Positions 54,850 to 64,000 of a stretch of 64,000 nucleotides of DNA are shown one piece after another. Position numbers and translations under genes: made by a program. The first letter of the stretch is position 1, and every line of letters starts with the position of its first letter. The stretch comes from Wyeomyia smithii. Lineage: Eukaryota; Arthropoda; Insecta; Diptera; Culicidae. The stretch lies in contig NC_073696.1 of the NCBI RefSeq assembly GCF_029784165.1, forward strand, positions 150,880,812-150,944,811, in the 5' to 3' direction. The notes beneath the pieces are model-generated. The model made no database searches and had not been told where the DNA came from. It worked only from the letters and a program-made list of their open reading frames with translations.

Positions 54850-55690
54850 TACACAACCGATTTGAACAAAATTGATTTCAACCTTAACTTTTGAATTTTA
54901 TACAGATTGAACTTGTGGTTCAAAAGTTCACTGTGAGATCACTCATGTTTCGCAGAGATGGCTGGACCGATTTTCATAAAACCAGTGTCAAATGGAAGGT
55001 ATAGTTGCCCCATAAGACCCTACTGATTTTTTTTTCTGCAATCGGACTATTACTTTGCCTATTATGTTTAAAAATGTGAAATCCAGCTATGAAAAGGAAC
55101 ATATTCCGAAGACTACTTGGACTCACTCACTTTTCTCAGAGATGGCTGAACCGATTTTCACTAAATTAGTGACAATGAGAGGTCCAGCTGCCTCATAACA
55201 CCCTATTGAATTTAACTGTAATCGGACTGTAACTTTGTCTGTAATGTGTCGAAATGTGAAAATCACGAAACTTCATTATCTCAGAAATTAAACAACCGAT
55301 TTGATCAATATTATTATCAGATGAGCGGGTTAAGGGTTAACTGATGAATTATGATTGAACAAGTGGTTTCATAATTCTGGCTGCTCTATACGTTCCCATT
55401 TCATTTAATTATAATCGAACTTAAGCAACCGTTATGTATTAAATTGTTAATAAAAAAACGAAAGTCCATTATCTCAAAGATTACATGACTTATTTGAACA
55501 TTACTAGTGTCATACGAACGAGTCATCTTTCAAACTTACAAATAAAAAACTTCATGACAATTAGATTTGTCGCTCAAAAGTTATGGAAAGAAATGAAATT
55601 GAAAGACTATTTAAAACTGTACCTGCTTTGATCGATATATGTGGCCTCAACATAATTTAAATGTGGTATCGTACTATTTGAACGTTTTAA
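54850..55690. repeat. Right long inverted arm
   Basis: Inverted partner of 52568-53940, with the MITE absent. It contains tandem-like subunits with 'tctcagagatggctg(g/a)accgatttt' at 54700, 54950 and 55135. Confidence 0.85.
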
Positions 55691-58215
55691 ATTCATTAAT
55701 TCCTTGCGATTCGTCGTGCATTTGCAGACTTTAAACACAGTCTGCAAATGCACGACGAATCGGCCATAGGATATGATCAAAGTCAAATAACAAATCGTTT
55801 GAAATGATTAATTTTATCGAAATGACAACATCCTCGAATTTTGGCTTCTGTACACCGCCTTAATTCTGAATACATCCATATTGGGTGCTATTAAGTCATT
55901 TTCAGCAGATTTTCTGACATCAATCTGACACCGGAAATACCCATATTGGGAGTTATTTTGGTTGTTTTCCAGAAACTAAAAGTGGTCGTCTTTAAATTCA
56001 AAATGGTGTCCAGGGTCAATGTTTGGTTTCTATGCATCATCTCGATTACGGCAATATCCATATTGAATATTATTCGGTTTTTTTCGACTGTTTCATAGAA
56101 GTTGCCATTTAGCAATTCAAAATGGTGCCTTAGGTCAATTGTTTGCTCATTGCATCATTCTGGTTCTAGAGATAATTATATTGGATGGTATTTGGTTGTT
56201 TTGGGCTGTTTTTCACAAACCGGAAGTCGCAATCTAGGATTTCAAAATGGTATTTAAGATAATATCTAGTCTCTGAGCGTCATTCTGGTTGAAGAAACAC
56301 CCGTATTGGGTGTTATTCGATCATTTTCGGTTTTTTTCCAGGAACCGGAAGTCGCCAACCTAGAGTCCAAAATAGGGTCTGTGGTCGATTTTAGCCGCTG
56401 TGTATCATTCTAGGTCCGGAGATACTCATGTCAATTTTTAGCTTCTCACAACATTTTGGCTCCGGAGATACTCATATTGGGTGGTATTTGGTCACTTTGG
56501 GTTGTTTTTCAGAAACCGAAAGTCGTCATTTTTAACTTTGAAATTGCCTGTGAAATCAATTTCTGTCATCTGGGCGTAATTCTGGTTCCGAAAACATTCA
56601 TATTGAATGGTATTTGATCATTTCCGGCTGTTTGACAGACACCGGAAGTCACCATCTTAAAATTCAAGATTGTGTCTGTGATCAATTTTTAGCTTCTGTG
56701 CATCCTTCTGGTTCCGGAGATACTCATATTTAATGGGAATCGTCCATTTCAGGCTACACAACTACACAACCGATTTGATCAATATTATGATCAAATGAGC
56801 AGGTTAAGGGTCAACTGATGAATTATGACTGAACACGTGGTTTCAAATTCTGGCTGCCCTATACGTTCCCATTTCATTTGATTATAATCGAACTTAAGCA
56901 ACCGTTATGTAATAAATTGTTAATAAAACAACGAAAGTCTATTATCTCAAAGATTACATGACTTATTTGAACATTACTGGTGTCATACGAACGAGTCATC
57001 TTTCAAACTTACAAATAACAAACTTCATGACAATTAGATTTGTCGCTCAAAAGTTATGGAAAGAAATGAAATTTAAAGACTATTTAAAACTATACCTGCT
57101 TTGATCGATATATGTGGCCTCAACATAATTTAAATGTGGTATCGTACTATTTGAACGTTTTAAATTCGTTAATTCCTTGCGATGTGTTTAAAGTCTGCAA
57201 ATGCACGACGAATCGGCCATAGGATATGATCAAAGTCAAATAACAAATCGTTTGAAATGATTGATATTATCGAAATGACAACATCCTCGACTTTTGGCTT
57301 CTGTACACCGCCTTAATTCTGAATACATCCATATTGGGTGCTATTAGGTCATTTTCAGCAGATTTTCTGACATCAATCTGACACCGGAAATACCCATATT
57401 GGGAGTTATTTTGGTTGTTTTCCAGAAACTAAAAGTGGTCGTCTTTAAATTCAAAATGGTGTCCAGGGTCAATGTTTGGTTTCTATGCATCATCTCGATT
57501 ACGGCAATATCCATATTGAGTATTATTCGGTTTTTTTCGACTGTTACATAGAAGTTTCCATTTAGCAATTCAAAATGGTGCCTGAGGTCAATTGTTAGCT
57601 CATTGCATCATTCTGGTTCTAGAGATAATTATATTGGATGGTATTTGGTTATTTTGGACTGTTTTCACAAACCGGAAGTTGCAATCTTGAATTTCAGAAT
57701 GGTATTTAAGATAATTTCTAGTCTCTGAGCGTCATTCTGGTTGAAGAAACACCCGTATTGGGTGTTACTCGATCATTTTCGGTTTTTTTCCAGGAACCGG
57801 AAGTCGCCAACCTAGAATCCAAAATGGGGTCTGTGGTCGATTTTAGCTGCTGTGTATCGTTCTAGATCCGGAGATACTCATGTCAATTTTTAGCTTCTTA
57901 CAATATTCTGGCTCCGGAGATACTCATATTGGGTGGTATTTGATCACTTTGGGTAGTTTTCAGAAACCGAAAGTCGTCATTTTTAAGTTTAAAATTGCCT
58001 GTGAAATCATTTTCTGTCAACTGGGCGTAATTCTGGTTCCGAAAACATTCATATTGAATGGTATTTGATCATTTCCGGCTGTTTGACAGACACCGGAAGT
58101 CACCATCTTAAAATTCAAGATTGTGTCTGTGATCAATTTTTAGCTTCTGTGCACCTTTCTGGTTCCGGAGATACTCATATTTAATGGGAATCTTCTATTT
58201 ATATATATTTCAGGC
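55283..58215 (+). repeat. Tandem duplication of about 1.45-1.47 kb (repeat family copy B)
   Basis: 55283-56757 and 56758-58215 are about 95% identical by eye. Offsets are 1,474 bp near the start and 1,453 bp later because of a 21-bp difference at the hairpin (55708). The two minus-strand frames of 74 residues at 55891 and 57344 are duplicates of each other for this reason. The unit contains the family 'gaaaccggaagtc' also seen at 38835-40080. Confidence 0.92.
55708..55761. repeat. Perfect 23-bp hairpin present in only one tandem copy
   Basis: GATTCGTCGTGCATTTGCAG plus ACT (55708-55730) pairs exactly with 55739-55761 across the loop 'ttaaacac'. The second tandem copy (about 57180-57215) has only the right arm. 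Confidence 0.95.
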
Positions 58216-58690
58216 TGATTACCAGAAACCGGAAGTTACCATCTTACAATCCAAAATGTTGCCTGAGGTCGATTATGGAACATATTTGTTACCACTAAAA
58301 ACATTCACCTGCCAAGTTTGGTTCCATTTAGTTGGTTAGCTCTCGAGATGTGCAGAAATTTGTGTTTCATTTGTATGGCATCCCTCCCTTTCACAAGAAG
58401 GAGGGGTGTCAAAACATTATGGACATATTTTCTGCCCCTTAAAACATCTACATGCCACATTCGGTTTCATTTTCTCGGTTTGTTCTTGAGTTGTGCAGAA
58501 ATTTATGTTTCATTTGTATGGGACCGCTCACTTCCAGAAAAGGGAGGGGTCTCAAACTATCATAGGAACCTTCATCGGCACCAAGAACCCCTACATACAA
58601 ATTTTCACGCCGATCGGTTCGGTAGTTCTCGAGCCTATATGGATCAGACAGACAGACAGACCGGATTGCATTTTTATATGTATAGATTAC
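58216..58690 (+). repeat. Units of the 'ttggttcc' tandem family and closing block
   Basis: 'gccaagtttggttccatttagttgg', 'ccctccctttcacaagaaggagg' and the closing 'gccgatcggttcggtag...cagacagacagac' match 40253-40340 and 41680-41760. This completes copy B of the family. Confidence 0.85.
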
Positions 58691-58835
58691 AACATGAATA
58701 TTTTAGAAACTAAAGAGTTTATATACATTTATTGATTTGAAGCGTTCATGTGAATCTATTTTTACAAATAAAAGTTTGAATGAGAAAGGCTGGGTGTGAC
58801 CGCTAGGTGGATTAATTTAGGTTTTTTTTTCTGAT

Positions 58836-59103
58836 TTTTCAAACAGATTGAGCAAACACTGGGAATTTTCATACGTATCAATTGTTCCATGTATCAAATC
58901 ATGTCAGGTATATGAAATATGGTATGTAAGAGTAAATTTTGGAGTTTCCAAATTATTTCAGTACAAAATCACAAAACTACGTATATTTATAAAAATTCAA
59001 ACAACAAAACCGTTCTTCAAATTTTAAACTCTATTTTTGCGGTAAAGTCTCCTGAACCTGTACGCGATAAAATATTTATTTTAGCATGCAAACATTTTGA
59101 CAA
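58836..59103. other. No confident gene
   Basis: The frame beginning 58919 is open but its first 60 residues lack known motifs. 'ctgatttttcaaacagattg' at 58831-58850 might be leftover Ty3 RT sequence. Confidence 0.35.
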
Positions 59104-59602
59104 AACTGATAATTTCAAATGTGTAAATTGTGGGGGTAAACACAAATCAAATTTCTTTGATTGTCCTGTTAGGTCGAACATTATTTCTTCCAAACAGCGT
59201 AGGTATTCAAAAGAATCTGTTGTCAATAACATTCATGTGGGTAATCAAAAAACTTTAAATACTGTTCAGGCATCACCAGTATTTCCTGTAGGTAATATTT
59301 AAAATTAAGAAAACAACAAATTGAAAACAATTAATCTTGTTCAGGCACCACCAAGTATTTCATATGCTAGTTTCCTTTCAGGTAATATTTCAAATTCAAA
59401 CAGCAACAAGCCGTTCGTGTTTGGTGCTGAAATTGATTTAGGTAGTCCAACTTCCAAAAAGATTGACAACCTACAACAATCCATGCTGCAGTTAATGTCC
59501 GCTTTGTTGAACTGTAACTCGATGTACGAGGCTGTTCAAGTAGGTATAAAATTTACAACTAATATTGAGATGAAATTAAAATTCAGCAATGACTTTAAAT
59601 AA
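59104..59602 (+). pseudogene. Juan-like ORF1 C-terminus (copy 2)
   Basis: CVNCGGKHKSNFFDCPV is the last zinc knuckle, intact here and frameshifted in copy 1. A TAA at 59300 replaces a Ser codon (copy 1 'atttcaaat', here 'atttaaaat'). The frame then continues (VQAPPSISYASFLSGN...) to the TAA at 59600-59602. ORF2's ATG at 59589 overlaps the end. Confidence 0.8.
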
Positions 59603-61990
59603 TGCTGTAAATTTTTCAAATTGGAATGCTCTTTCTTTAAAAGCGAAAGAAAATGAATTTGTTAATTGTTTAACAGTCCATGATGTACATATTACAGTTG
59701 TGACTGAAACGCTTTTAAAGCCTAACCCCAACTACATGAATGCGTTCACAGGTTCGATAGAACTGATGTTGCCGGAGATGGAGTTGCAAAAGTTATCCAC
59801 CGTCGAATAAAATATCGTTTTATGCCCCATCTGGAAATGAAGGTTATTGAAAGTTTGTGAATTGAAATCGAAACAGATATTGGCATTTTATTCATAGCCG
59901 CAGAGTATTTACCTTTTCAATGCACTGGTGAGCAGAAAAATAATTTCAAGGGAGATTTACAAAAACTCACGATGAATAAATCTAAGTTTTTTTTATCATC
60001 GGTGATTTTATGCAAAACATCGATCGTGGAATAATACACAAAGAAATTCGAATGGAAAAATATTGTTTAACGATTGCTCGGCTGGATTTAATTCAGTTTC
60101 ATTTCCAAATGGTCCTACATGTTTTTTTTTCTGTCAGAAATCCGTCCACTATTGATTTGGTATTAACAAATCAAAGTCATTCATGCAGTGATTTGTTAAC
60201 TCATGCTGATTTTGATTCTGATCATCTTCCTATAACTTTTCCATATCCCGTGAAACTGTTTTAAATTCCATTAGGTCTGTGTTTAATTATCACAAGGCCA
60301 ATTGGGATCGATATCGTACCACGATCGAAGAAAGCTTGAATTGCGATATTGTTTTACAAACTAGTGCTTGACGAAGCATTGGATGATTTGTGCAGTTTAA
60401 TACTCAATGCCCGAAACTTATCAGTTCCTAAGGCTAGAAAGAAATTTAATACATCTATTAATGACAACGAGCTACAACTTTTACGTTTGAAAAACATGCA
60501 GAGCCGTCAATATCAAAGAACTCGTGATCCTGCTTTGAAAGTAATTCATAAAGATTTACAAATGGAAATCAAACATTCACTCTCTTGCGAAATGAAAATT
60601 TCACGAGAGAAATTGAACAACTAAAACCATATTCCGAACATTTCTGGTAGCTTTCAAAGATTCTTAAGAAACCTTCAAAGCCCATTCCAGTCCTCAAATA
60701 TGGTGATCACATATTTCTTACGAATAAACAAAGAGCTCAAAAACTTGCTCAGTAGTTCGAGAGTGTTCATAATTTTGAATTATTCGTAATGAGTCCTATT
60801 GAAAATGCAGTATTACAAAAGTATGATCAGATCACCACTTAAGAATTTCTATCTGAAGAGGTACTGGAAACAAACTTGAATGGAATACGAACTATCATCA
60901 AGAACTTCAAAAATATGAAAGCACCAGGAGAAGATGATGGGATTTTTTATATCGTCCTCAAAAGACTTCCCGAAAGTTCTTTAAATTACTTGGTGAGAAT
61001 TTTTAACAGATGCTTTGAATTAAAAAGAATGATTCTTAATAGAATAATGACACATATCAATGATAATTCAATTTTAGCAAATGAGCTGTTTGGATTTCGC
61101 CGTGAGCATTCGACTACTCATCAGTTACTTAGAGTAACTACTATGATTCGTACTAATAAATCTGAAGGTTATTCCACTGGAGCTGCTCTTCTAGACATAG
61201 AAAAAGCATTCGACAGTGTTTGGCATAAAGGTTTGATAGCTAAAATGTCCAATTTCCGTTTTCATCTTTACATCACAAAAATGATAAAAAGTTACTTGAC
61301 TGACCGCACTCTGCAGGTTAACTATTTGAACAATAAATCTGATAGATTGCCTGTTAGAGCTGGGGTACCTCAAGGGAGTATCTTGGGCCCAGTCTTATAT
61401 GATATTTTTACTTCCTTCCTGATTTACCACCAGGATGTGAGAAATATCTGTTTTGTGACAATACAAGCATATCCGTAAAAGGAGAAAGCCTTCGTGTCAT
61501 ATGCAGTAGGCTGCAAAAAAGTCTAGATTTTTTTCTTCATATTTGCAGAAATGGAAGATTTCTCCTAATGCTAATCCTAAACACAATTAATTATTTTTCC
61601 TCATAAACCAAGAGCTTTTTTTCTCAAACCCACCAATAATCATGTTGTTAAGATGAACGGTGCAATCTTAAATTGGTCTATTTAGGGCTGATTTATGATA
61701 AAAACCTTACCTTCAAGGAGCACATTGAGAATATCCAAACAAAGTGCAATAAATATATGAAATGTTTGTATCCTCTTATCAACAGAAATTCTAGACTTTG
61801 TCTCAAGAATAAACTGTTAATTTACTAACAAATATTTAGACCAACAATGTTATATGCAGTCCCCATCTGGACAAGTTGTTGTACAACCAGCAGGAAGATG
61901 CTTCAAAGGATTCAGAATAAACTTCTGAAAATGATATTGAAGCGTCCTCACTGGTTTAGCATGAATGAACTACACAGGCTTACTAATGTG
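59589..61990 (+). pseudogene. Juan-like ORF2: endonuclease and reverse transcriptase (copy 2)
   Basis: MTLNNAVNFSNWNALSLKAKEN and VVTETLL start the endonuclease. Stops and frameshifts follow near 59808 and 59858. STIDLVLTNQSHSC and HADFDSDHLPITF keep the SDH motif lost in copy 1. In the frame at 60876-61478 the RT start (KNFKNMKAPGEDDGIF) leads to FNRCFELK, which jumps directly to RMILNRIMTHIN, a loss of about 65 residues. FGFRREHSTTHQLL, LLDIEKAFDSVWHKG and AGVPQGSILGPVLY follow. After a frameshift near 61421 the catalytic box reads FCDN instead of FADD. The C-terminal part to about 61990 is recognisable but broken. Confidence 0.82.
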
Positions 61991-62190
61991 GGAATATTAG
62001 AAAATATGTAAAAACCAAATTATCAATAAGTTCCGACAAAAATCGTTGCAATCCTCAATTACAACGATTAGCTCACTTTATAGTCAGTAAGATTGGTGTT
62101 AGATTAGGCTAAGGTTTAATTTGAAATTTATTTTTTTCTTGACAAGTAGGTTTACAATTTTCCTACAATTATATTTACTTAATAAATATA
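61991..62190 (+). other. 3' UTR of Juan-like copy 2
   Basis: AT-rich tail region ending 'acttaataaatataagtaaata', with an AATAAA signal at about 62181. Sequence after 62195 changes character. Confidence 0.6.
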
Positions 62191-64000
62191 AGTAAATATG
62201 AGCATGAGCATGCGCATGATTGACCGCCCGCGGTTGCTACTCCGCTATTGCCAGATCAGCTGTAATGACACAGAGAACCAATGGATGATGCTTGATATTA
62301 ACATTCATCCTCAATGTGTAAAAACTGGTGACTTTAATCTTTATATTAGGCAATACCAGCGCCGGCCGCATCCGAATGTAGGTCAAAGAAGGAGTGTGTA
62401 TAGGAATATGTTGACGTGATACTCGCTTTATTGGAAGCAGAGAGCACCTCTGCACTTCCACGAGAAATCACTGGGATGTTGGAGAAAAGGGTAAGGTTTG
62501 CAGCAGGCAGGCATGTCCAAACTCACCACACCACTTGCGTGTGTGTTTAGGCGATGCCACGGAGGGTTTTTCATTGCCCTTCAGTGCTTATACGAAACCG
62601 AAAACCACAGTGTTCTAAATAAAACAGCCCTTCAGAAGCTTCGGCGAACACATGCCCGATGTTCCCGATATCGTGAGCCCTCGGAAGCCCGCTTGCTAAC
62701 ACGTGTTTTCTCAAACGCATCATGTTTACAAAAGTACATATGAAAAAAATATTGCAGGTGGTTGTATGCGTTGACTACCGTCAAGCTTTCCAATATTATA
62801 CCGATCCAGACGGTCGGTCGATCTCGTCGTGGCGACCAATGCTTGTGTGTTCCCCGAAACTGCGAGCCCTCAGTTGCCTCATGTGCCGAAGTTAAAAAAC
62901 CCTCGGCTCGCGTGTTCACGAATGGCTTTCCAGTGTTTTGTCTTTAGCTAGCGACGGAGGGTATTACGAATAGCCCTGCGTGGTGTGTTTGTTAGCAGAT
63001 GGGCCCCACGCGCTTTGGTGTGCTGTGTTTTCCCCATGCCTGGCAGCAGGTTTCGTTTTGGTAAACGATGCGCTGAGTTCTAGTACCGGGTTCATAATAA
63101 CAAATATCGCGCGTACGAGTTCATTATATCTTCTACGGAAATCGTAACACGATCCGAACTCATTCCGGTTGATGATGTAACACCCCAAAAATAAAGCGCA
63201 CGCGGGATACCGGACCTATGAGTCAATCAAGACGGACGCAAAAATTCGAAAGTCTGTTTATGAAGTCATTATGCAACTACCGAAACGTAACTCTCATTGA
63301 TTAATCTCAGCTGACTACACAATGTTACGAGAGCTACGAGAGTTAAGTCTACGTTAACGCCTCGCCATTCCTATCACTTCTTCGTGAAGTGATCCTTTTT
63401 ATACCGAAAATCATAACACGGTTATAACCAATCTGTAGAAACACGACGTCATGATAGTTATCGACGCGAAGTCTCTAGATATTCGGTGACCCGGACATCT
63501 GGCTTTGAGCTTAACAGGTCGACTAACGACGTTTCTTGTAAATTGTTCGTCTGTTTTTGAAAAGCGATTTCCTGATTTGAGACCGATTCAAAGCAGAAAT
63601 AAACAATAGAGTGTTATTAGGGTCACGCACAGGTGTGTGTGTGGTATATTCTATTGAAACGCAAAATGTTATACTACACTATGTGGACGATTTGAACTAA
63701 CATATTATAGAGTTGGGTCACTACGTTTCGAAAACATTTATATGAGCAGAACTCTCCCGGGCCGGAGACGCGTTTACACCGAAGTATTATGCACGACCGC
63801 TCAATCCACGCCTACCGACGGAGACGCTCGGGAGCACGATATTTCACGCCGATTCTCTATTGGCTGTTAATGCGAGTGTGGCCTTTCAAATAGAAAAATT
63901 GGCAAAGTTTCATGCATCCAAAGCCCCAATAGTTTAAAAAATGCAGATATGCAAATTGACCAAAATATATATCTTAAGTTTGTTGACAAAATGCCAAACT
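62191..64000. other. No gene recognised
   Basis: More GC-balanced DNA than the rest of the window. 62195-62480 and 62640-63060 look like repeat sequence: 'cgatatcgtgagccctcggaag' and 'aaactgcgagccctcag' / 'aaccctcggctcgcgtgttc' are related words. A TATA-like 'ctttttatacc' at 63396 and AAATAAAC near 63597 might belong to an LTR, but nothing confirms it. No coding frame over about 95 residues is present, and none has known motifs. Confidence 0.4.

Larger units (their letters stand above)
52326..58835. mobile_element. 6.5-kb foldback-like structure with terminal and internal inverted repeats
   Basis: The left end (52326-52465, 'aaaaacctacattaatccacctagcggtc') and right end (58685-58835) are inverted copies over about 130 bp. 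Inside are long inverted arms (52568-53940 against 54850-55690), then a 1.45-kb tandem duplication (55283-58215) and units related to the tandem array at 40090. It splits a Ty3 RT fragment on the left side. No transposase or other protein is encoded. It could be one large foldback element or a composite of several insertions. Confidence 0.6.
59104..62190 (+). mobile_element. Juan-like (Jockey clade) retrotransposon, copy 2, 5' truncated
   Basis: Homology with copy 1 starts at 'actgataatttcaaatgtgt' (59104; copy 1 at 23040) inside the ORF1 zinc region. It runs through ORF2 to a 3' UTR with AATAAA near 62180. Several stops, frameshifts and an internal RT deletion make it inactive. It supplies RT sequence that copy 1 lacks. 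Confidence 0.82.

Noticed and set aside
55891..57568. Two almost identical 74-residue minus-strand frames
   Set aside because: Their identity reflects the 1.45-kb tandem duplication, not selection on protein.
58836..58930. Continuation of the Ty3 RT fragment on the right side of the foldback structure
   Set aside because: Only 'ctgatttttcaaaca' fits; the following words do not match Ty3 RT, so it was not annotated as coding.
62498..63188. Frames of 60-95 residues near the right end of the window
   Set aside because: Overlapping on both strands, no motif, and located in repeat-like sequence.

Overview
The window looks like mosquito (Culicidae, most likely Aedes-type) nuclear DNA. The only piece that reads like an intact gene is the 3' end of a spliced gene at 1-974. 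Nearly everything else is transposable-element sequence: retroelements of the R1, I, Jockey (Juan-like) and CR1 clades, Bel/Pao, Ty3 and copia LTR-element fragments, several TIR/MITE families, TA microsatellites, and long inverted and tandem repeats. A run of exactly 500 N at 35794-36293 is a scaffold gap. The species is inferred from the mix of element families and cannot be fixed from sequence alone.

Layout. 1-1011: last two exons and poly(A) signal of a gene in an arthropod protein family of unknown function. 3745-18540: a three-level nest. The outer element has arms of about 700 bp in inverted orientation and remnants of a protein with the motif HGKGPCD. An I-clade retrotransposon sits in its right arm (10-bp target duplication), and an R1-clade element sits in that element's ORF1 in reverse (14-bp target duplication). 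A further TIR-flanked insert splits the outer element's own gene. 18541-21300: MITEs and inverted repeats, including a hAT-like element with a perfect 8-bp duplication and a Tc1/mariner transposase fragment. 21301-27825: a Juan-like element broken by a palindrome and by a reversed CR1 copy. 28152-28271: a nearly perfect 120-bp palindrome. 28568-32700: a second, almost intact CR1 element with a PHD-finger ORF1. 34318-35793: a 600-bp TA microsatellite next to the end of an LTR and a tRNA-Ser-type primer binding site. 36294-38830: a second R1-clade copy.

38835-41770: copy of a large non-coding repeat family containing a tandem array of about 140-bp units and a TTAA-flanked MITE. 42146-43466: repeats and a foldback. 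44285-49408: decayed Bel/Pao element with a tRNA-Tyr-type primer site. 49420-50540: reversed Bel/Pao gag and copia RNase H fragments. 52053-52325: Ty3 RT fragment ending at the edge of a 6.5-kb foldback-like structure (52326-58835) made of terminal inverted repeats, long internal inverted arms, a 1.45-kb tandem duplication and a TA-flanked MITE whose empty site is still visible in the opposite arm. 59104-62190: second Juan-like copy. 62191-64000: no recognisable gene.

The elements do not work together as a pathway; the window records successive insertions, internal deletions and local inversions. All retroelement reading frames carry at least one disabling lesion, although the CR1 copy at 28644-32451 has only one visible stop codon and the R1 copy at 8837-13256 keeps long open frames. 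The best candidate for something undescribed is the long-armed element at 3745-18540 with its HGKGPCD-type gene, followed by the 6.5-kb foldback structure.
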